64,000 nt of DNA from Planctomycetota bacterium (GTDB lineage: Bacteria; Planctomycetota; UBA8742; UBA2392), in the NCBI GenBank assembly GCA_016712285.1, contig JADJRK010000001.1, forward strand, positions 806,001 to 870,000. The letters run 5' to 3'. A program made the position numbers and the translations under genes. Shown one piece after another: positions 48,845-57,306 of this stretch. Below the pieces are notes generated by a model, which had not been told where the DNA came from, did no database searches, and saw nothing but the letters and a program-made list of their open reading frames with translations. Each line of letters starts with the position of its first letter. The stretch's first letter is position 1.

Positions 48845-51694
48845 CTAGCTTAGTGTCCGCTTACGTTCTTCAATCTTGAAGGCTTCGATGGTGTCGCCTT
48901 CTTTCACGTCGTCGTAGTTCTTCAACTGGATGCCGCACTCAAAGCCCTCGCGGACTTCGCTGGCGTCGTCTTTCTCGCGCTTAAGGCTGGCAACGTCGGT
49001 TTCATAAATCACCGCGCCGTCGCGCACCAGGCGCAGGCGGCTGTCGCGCCGGATGCTGCCCTTGGTGACATAGCAGCCGGCAACGCGCCCGACCTTGCTG
49101 ACCCTGAACACCATGCGCACTTCGGCTGTGCCTTGGTGCATCTCGATGCGCTCGGGCGACAGCAGACCGGCCAGAGCATCGCGAATCTCCTCGATCAGCT
49201 TGTAGATGACTTCATAGGTGCGGATATCCACATGGTGGTTGTCCGCCAGGTCGCGCGCCTTGGCATCAACGCCGACATGGAAGCCGACCACAATGCCGCC
49301 GGCGGCTTCGGCCAGGTGAACGTCGGTGGTGGTGATCTGGCCGACCGCCGAGTGAATGACCTTCACGCGCACTTCGTCGTGCTGCAGCTTGCCAAGTTCC
49401 TGCTTGATCGTCTCGGCGCTGCCCTGCACGTCGGACTTCAGCACCAACAGCAGTTCTTTGACCTGCTGGCCGGCGCGCGCCTTGGACCAGTCTTCCAGGC
49501 TGAACCCGCGAGAGCGCTCAAGTTCACGCTCCTGCTGGCGCACCATGTTGGCGATTTCGGCGGCTTTCTTGATGTCTTTCATGCCGTGGAACAGACTGCC
49601 GGCTTCAGGCATTTCGTCCAAACCGGCAACTTCTACCGGGATGCTTGGCCCCGCCGACTCGATCAGGTGCAAGCCGTCGCCCCTGGGTTCCTGCATCGCG
49701 CGCACGCGGCCATAGCCGTGGCCGGCGACGATGACGTCGCCCGTGCGCAGCGTGCCGTCCTTGACCAGCATGGTGGCAACAATGCCGCGGCCGGTGTCGC
49801 GGTGGGCTTCCAGCACCGTGCCCACGGCGGGCTTTTGCGCGACTGCCTTGAGTTCCAGCAGCTCAGCCATGTCAGACAGCACCTGCACCAGCTTGTCCAC
49901 ACCTTCCTTGGTGATGCTGGAAAGCTCGATGATCTCGGTGTTGCCGCCCCAGTCGGGGCTCATCAGGTTGTGCGCCGCAAGCTGCTGGCGCGCCTTCATG
50001 ATGTTGGCTTCGGGTTTGTCGATCTTGGTGATCGCGACGACAATTTCGACTTCGGCTGCACGCGCGTGGGCAATGGCTTCTTCCGTCTGCGGCATGATGC
50101 CGTCGTCGGCGGCAACCACGACCACTGCGATATCGGTGACGTTGGCGCCGCGGGCACGCATGGCGGTGAACGCTTCGTGGCCCGGGGTGTCGATGAACGT
50201 CACGCGCAGGCGCTTGGCGGTCGGGTCAATGTTGGTTTCGTCGCCGTAGATGCTGGTGTACTTGCCCGCCTTTTCCAGCAGGTCAAGTCTGAACGCGCCG
50301 ATGTGCTGCGTGATGCCACCCGATTCCTCGCTGACGCGGTCAAGGCTGGCAATGGCGTCCAGCAGGCTGGTTTTGCCATGGTCCACGTGGCCCATGATCG
50401 TCACGATGGGGGCGCGCATTTCTTCTATGCCGCCTTCTTCGTCAAAGCGCTCAAGCTGCTCTGCGATCAGCGTTTCAGCATCCTTGGGCTCAAGCACGGT
50501 GATTTCGCGCTCAAAGATGATGCCGATCTGCTCAATAATGTCCTTGCTGAGCGAGTCGTTGATGCGCAGCGGCGGCAGGCCTTCCTTGATCATGCGCGTC
50601 ATGATCTCAGCGGTCTTGACGCCCATCGCCTCAGACAGGTGGCGCAGGTTGACCGGCTGCTCGACCGAAACCGGCCCGGTCGGAATTTCGATCTTCTTCT
50701 CTTCCTGCTCTTCGTCGCCTCGGCCACGGCGGCGGGCGCGTCCACCGCGCGGACGGTCGTAACTGAGCTGGCTGACCTCAAAGCGCTCGCGGCGCGAACG
50801 CCCGGCGCTACCGGCCTGGCTGCCACCCTGGCCACCGGCCTGGCCGCCGCGTGGTTCACGGAAGCGTTCCGGGATGATTTCGCGAGTCTGTTCAGTCGAA
50901 ACTCGGCCGCGACGCTCGCGCCGGGCTGCAGCGCTGGAAGCGGTCTCGGCGGTCTTGGCGACTTCGCGTGTCTCGACCGCCTTGTTGCCCGTGGGCGGGG
51001 CGGGCTTGTAGTCGGTAGGCTTGTCTACCTGGATTTCGGCGCGGCGTTCTTCCTGCGTCGTGTGCCGCTGCTTCACCATCGCGCGCAGCATGAACTCTTC
51101 GGACGGCGACAGGCCCTTGAAGCCCTTGCGGCCCACGTCGATGCCCAGCTGCCGCGCGATGCGCGACACCTCACGAACTTCAATCTTGAATTCGGCGGCA
51201 ATCTTGAAGACGACTTCATGCTTCTGCGTGCGCTGCACCAGCGCTTCGTCAATGTCGTCTACCGTGTTGATTTCAACGCCCAGCAACTGGCCCACGAACT
51301 CAACCAGCGACGGGTCCACGCCCAGGCGCTTGCCCAGGGCTTCCAGCCGCTGCTGCTCGGCGGATTCGGCTTTGCGGCGTGCAGCTTCTTCTTTCTCCAG
51401 GCGCGCGGTTTCGGCGGCCTTGCGGGCATCATCGGCAGCCTGGCGCGCAAGTTCGGCGGCGGTGGGCGCGGGTGCCTCGGTTGCGGTTTGTGGGGCGGGG
51501 GCATCTTCGGCAATGCCCAGGTGCTTCTTGATGCGGGCGACGTCGTCGTCGGTGAGTTTGTCGATGGCTCTCTGTACGCTAATGCCAATCTCAGCGCACT
51601 TGGCTTTGAAGGTCTTCAGGTCAAGCCCGAGATCCTTGTAAACCTTGAGCGCCTGCACGGTGTTTGCGGCTGCTGACTTTGATTCCACTGCCAT
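48845..51694 (-). CDS. infB: Translation initiation factor IF-2
   Basis: 949 residues. N-terminal helical and Arg/Gly-rich linkers (about 1-330) precede the IF2_N and GTPase domains with G1 'MGHVDHGKTSLLDAI', G2 'GGITQHIGA', G3 'DTPGHEAFTAM' and G4 'TKIDKPEAN'. Domains II-III and C-terminal IF2 barrels follow ('LRTGDVIVAGHGYGRVRAM', 'KSDVQGSAETIKQEL'). It binds fMet-tRNA and GTP on the 30S subunit. G4 has Thr where IF-2 normally has Asn (NKxD). Follows nusA by 93 bp, the classical order, but no rbfA or truB follows; yajC does. Confidence 0.96.
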   Translation of the reverse strand: MAVESKSAAANTVQALKVYKDLGLDLKTFKAKCAEIGISVQRAIDKLTDDDVARIKKHLGIAEDAPAPQTATEAPAPTAAELARQAADDARKAAETARLEKEEAARRKAESAEQQRLEALGKRLGVDPSLVEFVGQLLGVEINTVDDIDEALVQRTQKHEVVFKIAAEFKIEVREVSRIARQLGIDVGRKGFKGLSPSEEFMLRAMVKQRHTTQEERRAEIQVDKPTDYKPAPPTGNKAVETREVAKTAETASSAAARRERRGRVSTEQTREIIPERFREPRGGQAGGQGGSQAGSAGRSRRERFEVSQLSYDRPRGGRARRRGRGDEEQEEKKIEIPTGPVSVEQPVNLRHLSEAMGVKTAEIMTRMIKEGLPPLRINDSLSKDIIEQIGIIFEREITVLEPKDAETLIAEQLERFDEEGGIEEMRAPIVTIMGHVDHGKTSLLDAIASLDRVSEESGGITQHIGAFRLDLLEKAGKYTSIYGDETNIDPTAKRLRVTFIDTPGHEAFTAMRARGANVTDIAVVVVAADDGIMPQTEEAIAHARAAEVEIVVAITKIDKPEANIMKARQQLAAHNLMSPDWGGNTEIIELSSITKEGVDKLVQVLSDMAELLELKAVAQKPAVGTVLEAHRDTGRGIVATMLVKDGTLRTGDVIVAGHGYGRVRAMQEPRGDGLHLIESAGPSIPVEVAGLDEMPEAGSLFHGMKDIKKAAEIANMVRQQERELERSRGFSLEDWSKARAGQQVKELLLVLKSDVQGSAETIKQELGKLQHDEVRVKVIHSAVGQITTTDVHLAEAAGGIVVGFHVGVDAKARDLADNHHVDIRTYEVIYKLIEEIRDALAGLLSPERIEMHQGTAEVRMVFRVSKVGRVAGCYVTKGSIRRDSRLRLVRDGAVIYETDVASLKREKDDASEVREGFECGIQLKNYDDVKEGDTIEAFKIEERKRTLS

Positions 51695-51787
51695 AGACTA
51701 CTGGTTCCTTCTTTGTTCCTTTGTGCGTTCCTGTCCACTTCCCGCACTGCCTGTGCCCGGCCTGTCGCGCTGATACGCATGGCCGGG

Positions 51788-53167
51788 TTACTGCTTTGCC
51801 TTGACGTCTTCGCGAACCGGCGCCTGGGCAGCGTATTCGGCTGCACGCGAGAACGGGTCCACGGGTCCCTTCGGCTTGTCTCCGGGCTGGCCCGGCCCGC
51901 CGTCTTCATCCTCTTCTTCCAGTTCCTGGCCCGGCTCGACGAAGGTGTTGTCGGCGCGGCGCTGGGCGCCGTCGGCGTGCACCACATCTTCAATCTGTTC
52001 CGGCGGTTCCGGGTTGGCGGTCACGTGCTGGATGATCTTGGCCGCTGATTCAATGCTTATGCCCGGCACTTTCATCAGTGCTTCGGGGCCGGCTGCCAGG
52101 ATGTCCTGGAAGCTGTCAAACCCGCTGTTGAACAGCGATTCGGCCAGCAACTCGTCCACGCCCTCGATCGCGAGGAACTTGGCCAGCGTGCGTTTGCGCC
52201 AGTCGCCTTCCTGCGTCACGGTCACGATGTCAAGGTCCCACTTGCAAAGCCGCGCTGCAAGGCGCACGTTCTGGCCGCGCTTGCCGATGCTGAGGCTCAA
52301 CTGGTCGTCCGGCACGACCACGCGCGCGCGGCGGTTGTCGTAGTCGAGCGTAATGCTGTCAACGCGCGCGGGTTTCAGCGCGTTGGTGATCAGGATTTCC
52401 GCCGACTCGTTCCAGCGGATGATGTCGATCTTTTCGTTGTTCAGTTCGTCGATGATGCCTTTGATACGTGACCCGCGCACACCGACGCACGCGCCCACGG
52501 CATCGACCTTCGGGTCGTAGCTGGCCACCGCGACCTTACTGCGGAAACCGGGTTCGCGAACGATGGCCTTGATCTCGATGATGCGCTCGGCGACTTCGGG
52601 CACCTCAAGCTCGAAAAGTTTCTTCACGAACTCGGGGTGGGTGCGCGACAGGATGATCTTGACCTTCTGGCCCTGCTTGCGCACGTCCAGAATCAGGCCG
52701 CGCACACGCTCGCCGACGTTGTAGCTTTCGGTCGGCACCTGCTCTTTGCGCGGGTAGAACGACTCGGCGTCGCCCAGGTTGACGATGTAGTTGGGCCCTT
52801 CGCTGCGCTGGATGGTGCCGCTGCGAATCTCGCGCTTGAGCTGGATGTATTTTTCGAAGATGTTGTCGCGTTCAGCTTCGCGGTTTTTCTGCACGAAGAT
52901 TTGCTTGAAGGTCTGGGCGGCGATGCGGCCCATGTCAGCAAGCTTGACCTCGGCGGTGACGCCATCAAGGTCGGTTTCGTGGGCGATGATTTCGCCGCTG
53001 TTCGGGTCAACGCTGACCACGAGCGTGTCCGGGTTCTCGACGCGTTTGCGCAGGGCCACCATCATGGCCTGCTCAATCGACCCGAGCACCTCGGATTTTT
53101 CGATGCCCTTTTCGCGGGCGATCATTTCCACGAAGCGAAGCAGTTCCGCGCCGTTTACGCCTGACAT
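51788..53167 (-). CDS. nusA: Transcription elongation/termination factor NusA
   Basis: 459 residues from ATG 53167. The N-terminal RNA-polymerase-binding part ('FVEMIAREKGIEKSEVLGSI', 'VSVDPNSGEIIAHETDLDG') is followed by the S1 domain ('EGPNYIVNLGDAESFYPRKE'), two KH domains ('DAVGACVGVRGSRIKGIIDE', 'LSLSIGKRGQNVRLAARLCK'), a helix-hairpin-helix region ('LAKFLAIEGVDELLAESLFN') and an acidic tail. The start is preceded by a GGGA site and by a hairpin with T-run 24 bp upstream. rimP, its usual neighbour, is absent. Confidence 0.95.
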   Translation of the reverse strand: MSGVNGAELLRFVEMIAREKGIEKSEVLGSIEQAMMVALRKRVENPDTLVVSVDPNSGEIIAHETDLDGVTAEVKLADMGRIAAQTFKQIFVQKNREAERDNIFEKYIQLKREIRSGTIQRSEGPNYIVNLGDAESFYPRKEQVPTESYNVGERVRGLILDVRKQGQKVKIILSRTHPEFVKKLFELEVPEVAERIIEIKAIVREPGFRSKVAVASYDPKVDAVGACVGVRGSRIKGIIDELNNEKIDIIRWNESAEILITNALKPARVDSITLDYDNRRARVVVPDDQLSLSIGKRGQNVRLAARLCKWDLDIVTVTQEGDWRKRTLAKFLAIEGVDELLAESLFNSGFDSFQDILAAGPEALMKVPGISIESAAKIIQHVTANPEPPEQIEDVVHADGAQRRADNTFVEPGQELEEEDEDGGPGQPGDKPKGPVDPFSRAAEYAAQAPVREDVKAKQ

Positions 53168-53190
53168 CGTTTGTCCCAACAGACGGTCCT

Positions 53191-53223
53191 CAAATAAAAA
53201 GGAGCAGGCCCAGCGGCCGCTCC
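53191..53223 (-). terminator. Terminator or attenuator in the nusA leader
   Basis: On the minus strand GGAGC-GGCC-gctg-GGCC-T-GCTCC is followed by TTTTTATTTG, ending 24 bp before the nusA start codon. It may end the lipoprotein transcript, or act as an attenuator sensing NusA itself. Confidence 0.7.
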
Positions 53224-53377
53224 CGGGTGTCTTCCCTGAAACGTGGGCCATAAAGTAGCGACGCGCCGCCACAAGTCAATAAGTGGGCGACGGCGGCGGG
53301 CGGTTCACGACGTCAACGGGGTAGACTTGTGCGACGGCCGGCGTGACCACTGGAGCGCAGTTGCTCGCTGTTTTGCG

Positions 53378-53734
53378 CTAGGGCGACCGGGCGGCCGATC
53401 GGCGCGCCCTCTCGACCATAGAATCATCGCCTTTGTCTGCTGGGGCCTCCACGCTCGCTCCGTCATAGAAGCCGAGCAGGTGACCGAGCAGCCACATGAT
53501 GAGTGCAAACAGGAGTCCGCCCGCGAGGTAGGACCAATCAAAGGAACCATTGTCGGCGTTATGCTCACCCGCAACGCGCTCAATGCGAGGGGCTTCGGAG
53601 TCCCTGGGCGCAACGCGCCTAACGATGTGCGGTTTCTCAATCGGCCCCGCTGGTGGGCGGCACATCGCGCATGACGGTAGCAACGCCATGACTAACGCGG
53701 CCAGCACAGCCGGAAACGAGGAAGCAAAGCGCAT
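53378..53734 (-). CDS. Small lipoprotein with C-terminal membrane helix
   Basis: 118 residues from ATG 53734. 'MRFASSFPAVLAALVMALLP' then SC forms a lipobox (LLPSC), with the next 'MCRPPAGPIEKPHIVRRVAP'. A second hydrophobic helix ('WSYLAGGLLFALIMWLLGHL') follows at about 70-90, then an acidic tail. No family recognised. It may span between the envelope layers. Its transcript would run toward nusA, past the hairpin at 53191-53223. Confidence 0.65.
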   Translation of the reverse strand: MRFASSFPAVLAALVMALLPSCAMCRPPAGPIEKPHIVRRVAPRDSEAPRIERVAGEHNADNGSFDWSYLAGGLLFALIMWLLGHLLGFYDGASVEAPADKGDDSMVERARRSAARSP

Positions 53735-53899
53735 GGCAAAGCTCCGCAGGGGACAGGGTATGGCCCGAGTATCCCCCGGCAATGGCGTGCCGCCGATGCC
53801 AAAAAACTGGCAGGGCGTGAACTATGTCCACTTTCCTTCCCAGAAGTCGTCGTCGGAAACGCCGCGCGCCGCATGCACTTTCTAGCGGTCGCCGAGGGC

Positions 53900-54964
53900 C
53901 TAGTGGCGAGCCTCAAGTACCATGTTGAACGGTGTTTCCGTGGCGCGACGAACGCGGCCAAAGCCGCCGGCCTTGATGACCTCCGTCAGCTTGCCTTCGC
54001 CGGCCTGTGCGCCCAGGGCGGCCTTGCCGCTCTGGCTGAGGCTTGCCGGGCAGCAAATGCAGGTACTGGCCGAGTAGAACAAACGGCCCACGGGGTTGAA
54101 GTTCATTTCGACACGATCATGCGCCATGGGTTCGACGATCATCCATGTACCTTCCGGGTCCAGCGACTTGTGCACATGGGCCGCGGCGGCTTGCGGGTCG
54201 CCCATGTCGTGCAGGCAGTCAAAGAAGGTCACCAGGTCGTAGCCCTTGCCGGGGAAGTCAGTACTGCTGGCGACTTCGAACGTGACGCGCTTGGCGTCGA
54301 GACCTGCCTGCTTGGCAAGTTCCCGTGCACGCTTGATGGAAGCTTCGTGGTAATCGAAACCAACAATCTTGCTGTTCGGGAATGACTGCGCCATCAGAAT
54401 CGTGGTGACGCCGTGGCCACAGCCGACGTCAGCGACCTTTCCGCCCTCATGAAGTTTCGGAATTACGCCCTCAAGCGAAGGCAGCCAGCTGCTGACCAGG
54501 TTGGCGACATAGCCGGGCCGGAAAAACTTTTCGGTGGCGGTAAACAACTCGGGCTCCTGCTCATGCCAGCCCACACCGTCGCCGGACCGGAAGGCTTCTT
54601 CCATGCGATAGAGGCCCTTGAACATGGCAATCGCGAAGTAGTACGCCCCGGGCACATAGGCGGGACTGTTCTCGTCGGCAAGGGCAAAGGCCTGTTCCGG
54701 TGTCAGCGAGTACTTGCCGCTGGCGGCGTCATATTGGGCGTAGCCTGATGCGGCCTGCGCCGCCGCCCACTCGCGCACATAACGTTCGGCGGTGCGGGTC
54801 CTGGTAGCGAGTTCACCCGGCGTGAGTGGACCTTTGGCAAGCTCTTTGAAAAGGCCAAGGCGGTCGCCCAGCAACACAGTGGCCGCATGGGCGGTGGCGC
54901 CCATGTCGTTCACGAATTTGCCCAGGAACTCATTCAGCTTGTCGGGGTTGACGTCGACGGACAT
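53900..54964 (-). CDS. Class I SAM-dependent methyltransferase with winged-helix head
   Basis: 354 residues. An N-terminal winged helix ('VLLGDRLGLFKELAKGPLTP', 'GELATRTRTAERYVREWAAA') precedes the Rossmann methyltransferase with SAM motif 'VADVGCGHGVTTILMAQSFP', 'KIVGFDYHEASIKRARELAK' and 'YDLVTFFDCLHDMGDP'. This group occurs in many bacteria and is often transcribed divergently from a TetR regulator, as here. The substrate is unknown. A cysteine pair 'CICCPAS' near residue 300 is seen in related proteins. The palindromic operator between the two genes suggests control by the TetR protein. Confidence 0.9.
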   Translation of the reverse strand: MSVDVNPDKLNEFLGKFVNDMGATAHAATVLLGDRLGLFKELAKGPLTPGELATRTRTAERYVREWAAAQAASGYAQYDAASGKYSLTPEQAFALADENSPAYVPGAYYFAIAMFKGLYRMEEAFRSGDGVGWHEQEPELFTATEKFFRPGYVANLVSSWLPSLEGVIPKLHEGGKVADVGCGHGVTTILMAQSFPNSKIVGFDYHEASIKRARELAKQAGLDAKRVTFEVASSTDFPGKGYDLVTFFDCLHDMGDPQAAAAHVHKSLDPEGTWMIVEPMAHDRVEMNFNPVGRLFYSASTCICCPASLSQSGKAALGAQAGEGKLTEVIKAGGFGRVRRATETPFNMVLEARH

Positions 54965-54994
54965 GGTGATTCCTTTTAGTAGAGTGAGACTTGT

Positions 54995-55012
54995 CTACCT
55001 TCTAGTAGGTAG
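54995..55012. promoter_or_regulatory. Palindromic operator of the TetR regulator
   Basis: CTACCT-TCTAGT-AGGTAG, an 18-bp inverted repeat with one mismatched pair, sits 30 bp from the methyltransferase start and 50 bp from the TetR start. An overlapping AGAC-TT-GTCT repeat lies at 54987-54996. Placement and symmetry fit a TetR dimer site; the binding is inferred. Confidence 0.65.
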
Positions 55013-55062
55013 GGATTCAAAGCAAATGTGGACAGCGGGCACCACAGGCCTAGAATGCCTGC

Positions 55063-55647
55063 ATGAAACGGGCCGTTGCCGACACTCCTACCATGGACAA
55101 GATTCTTGATGTCGCTGAGCGGCTGGTGCAGACGCGTGGATTCAACGGCTTTTCCTACGCTGATGTCGCTCAGACACTTGGCATTCGAAAGCCCAGCATT
55201 CACCACCACTTTGCATCCAAGTCTGCGCTGGGAGAGCGCCTGGTCGCCCGGTACACGGAGCGGTTCATGGACGCTCTGGCCAGCATCAAGGGTGGCACGG
55301 CCTCTGCCCGCCTGCGCCGCTACGCAGCACTGTATCGCAAGGTGCTTCAAGACAGCGACGGCGAGCGGATGTGTCTTTGTGGCATGATGGCCGCCGAGAT
55401 TGGCACCCTGCCCCACGGCCTGCGCAAACGCATCCAGCAGTTCTTTGACCGGAATGAGGAGTGGCTGGCGGGTCTGTTCGATTCGGGTCGGCGTTCGGGC
55501 CAGCTTCAGTTCCGGGATACGCCTCGGGACGCCGCGCGGCGTACCGTTTCGTCCCTTGAGGGTGCGATGCTGGTTTCACGAGCCCAACAGGATCCCGCCC
55601 GATTTGATCGACACGTCGCGGGACTGCTGGCCGACCTGAAGCCATAG
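55063..55647 (+). CDS. TetR-family transcriptional regulator
   Basis: 194 residues. The TetR DNA-binding head is 'DKILDVAERLVQTRGFNGFS' with the helix-turn-helix 'YADVAQTLGIRKPSIHHHF'. The ligand domain has 'RMCLCGMMAAEIGTLP', where Cys104 and Cys106 fall at the place of the redox-sensing cysteine (Cys106) of NemR. Sensing of electrophiles or oxidants is therefore possible. It diverges from the methyltransferase gene and probably represses it and itself through the palindrome at 54995-55012. No strong ribosome site is seen before ATG 55063. Confidence 0.9.
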   Translation: MKRAVADTPTMDKILDVAERLVQTRGFNGFSYADVAQTLGIRKPSIHHHFASKSALGERLVARYTERFMDALASIKGGTASARLRRYAALYRKVLQDSDGERMCLCGMMAAEIGTLPHGLRKRIQQFFDRNEEWLAGLFDSGRRSGQLQFRDTPRDAARRTVSSLEGAMLVSRAQQDPARFDRHVAGLLADLKP

Positions 55648-55731
55648 CGTGGCGGGGCTGGACCAGTGCAGGCTACGCACGTCTACCCGTCGCTTGCTCT
55701 GGTACGCTTGCTATAACTCTGCTTTAGCGGA

Positions 55732-57138
55732 GTGCAGCCGGTGAGCGACCATCCTAAAGAAGCCTGCGGCATCTTTGCCGTGTTCAACCATCCCGATGCC
55801 GTTGAGCTGACCTACTACGGCTTGTTCGCGTTGCAGCACCGCGGACAGGAAAGCGCGGGCATCGCCTGCGTCATGGATGGCCGCATCAAGAGCTACCTGG
55901 GCATGGGCCTGGTCGGCGAGGTCTTCAAAGATGATTTCTTCGACAAGTTCAAGGGCGTATGCGCCATCGGCCACACCCGCTATTCCACCGCCGGCAGCAG
56001 CAACGTTCGCAACGCGCAGCCGATTACCGTCGACTACTCGGGCGGCCAGATCAGCGTTGCGCACAACGGCAACCTGACCAACGGCTGGCGCCTGCGCCGC
56101 GAACTTGAAGAAGCGGGCAGCATTTTCCAGACCACCAGCGACAGCGAAGTTGTGCTGCACCTGCTGGCGCGGCCCGAGATCAAGGGCAGCGAAAACCCGA
56201 TCGCCAGCGCGCTTTCACGCATGCACGGCGCCTTCAGCTTCGTGTTTCTCACCAACGACGCCGTCTACGCCACCCGCGACCCCCAGGGCTTTCGCCCGCT
56301 GGCGCTGGGCAAACTCGGCGACGGCTATGTGCTGGCCAGCGAAACCTGCGCCTTCGACATGCTGGGCATTGAGTACATCCGCGACATCCAGCCCGGCGAG
56401 CTGCTGCGCATCGACCACGACGGCTTGCACTCGCGGCAGTGGAGCACGCCGCAGCGCCACGCGCACTGCATTTTCGAGCACGTGTACTTCTCACGCCCCG
56501 ACAGCCGCGTCTTCGGCTTGAACGTGCACCTGGCGCGCAAGCAGATGGGCCACCAGCTTGCGCGCGAAAGCCATGTGCCAGCCGACATCGTGGTGCCCGT
56601 GCCCGACAGCGGCACCAGCGCGGCGCAGGGCTATGCCGAGGAAACGGGCCTGCCCCTTGAGCAGGGTTTCATTCGCAACCATTACGTGGGCCGCACGTTC
56701 ATCGCACCAAGCCAGGGCCAGCGCGACATTGGCGTAAAGATCAAGCTGAACGCCGTGCGTGACGTGGTGGAAGGCAAACGCGTGATTGTCGTGGACGACA
56801 GCATCATCCGCGGTACCACCAGCCGCGGCCGCGTGAAGCGGCTGTACGAGGCGGGCGCGAAAGAGGTGCACTTGCGCATCAGTTGCCCGCCGACGCGGCA
56901 CCCGTGCTTTTACGGCATCGACTTCCCGGACCCGAAAGAGCTGATTGCGAACCAGTTGGAAGGCATCGACAAGATCCGCGACTTCCTGGGCATCAACAGC
57001 CTGGCCTACCTGAGCGTCGACGGGATGATGAAGGCCGTGAAAGCCAACGGCAATTACTGCAACGCCTGCTTCACAGGCGACTACCCGGTAGCCTACGACG
57101 CCGGGTTCAACAAGACAGCCATGGAAGCCAGCCGGTAG
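55732..57138 (+). CDS. purF: Amidophosphoribosyltransferase
   Basis: 468 residues from GTG 55732; the GTG 9 bp later is an alternative. Eleven residues precede the catalytic cysteine ('ACGIFAVFNHPDAVEL'), matching the propeptide removed in the Bacillus-type enzyme. Cysteines in 'HCIFEHVYF', 'CPPTRHPCFYGIDFP' and 'NYCNACFTGDYPV' are the [4Fe-4S] ligands of that type. The PRPP loop is 'RVIVVDDSIIRGTTSRGRV'. It makes phosphoribosylamine, the first step of purine synthesis. A -10-like TATAACT (55712-55718) stands just ahead of the start. The 3' side has a cluster of palindromes. Confidence 0.96.
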   Translation: MQPVSDHPKEACGIFAVFNHPDAVELTYYGLFALQHRGQESAGIACVMDGRIKSYLGMGLVGEVFKDDFFDKFKGVCAIGHTRYSTAGSSNVRNAQPITVDYSGGQISVAHNGNLTNGWRLRRELEEAGSIFQTTSDSEVVLHLLARPEIKGSENPIASALSRMHGAFSFVFLTNDAVYATRDPQGFRPLALGKLGDGYVLASETCAFDMLGIEYIRDIQPGELLRIDHDGLHSRQWSTPQRHAHCIFEHVYFSRPDSRVFGLNVHLARKQMGHQLARESHVPADIVVPVPDSGTSAAQGYAEETGLPLEQGFIRNHYVGRTFIAPSQGQRDIGVKIKLNAVRDVVEGKRVIVVDDSIIRGTTSRGRVKRLYEAGAKEVHLRISCPPTRHPCFYGIDFPDPKELIANQLEGIDKIRDFLGINSLAYLSVDGMMKAVKANGNYCNACFTGDYPVAYDAGFNKTAMEASR

Positions 57139-57160
57139 GTATCGGGCCGACGTAAGGCCG

Positions 57161-57229
57161 ACGTCAGGCCGGTACGCAAGTACCGGCCGTAAACAACCAA
57201 CGGCCGGCATTGGCATGCCGGCCTGACGT
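57161..57229. repeat. Nested palindromes after purF
   Basis: Outer arms ACGTCAGGCCGG (57161-57172) and CCGGCCTGACGT (57218-57229) are perfect complements. Inside are two hairpins: GGCCGGTAC-GCAA-GTACCGGCC (57167-57188) and GGCCGGCAT-TGGC-ATGCCGGCC (57202-57223). GGCCGACGT is also repeated just before (57144-57163). It can fold in alternative ways. It may terminate purF transcription or be a dispersed element. Confidence 0.75.
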
Positions 57230-57306
57230 GCGTAATTCACTGGGCGATGGGTGCTTCCTGAACGTTCATTATTGGTATGTTGGCAATTCGCTACGAAGGA
57301 ACCGCC

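Noticed and set aside
49133..51676. 847-codon open frame antisense to infB
   Set aside because: It lies entirely opposite a clear IF-2 gene and has biased, low-information composition. High-GC DNA often leaves the antisense frame open.
53761..53886. 41-codon + strand ORF between the lipoprotein and methyltransferase genes
   Set aside because: Short, no ribosome site, no domain; likely chance.
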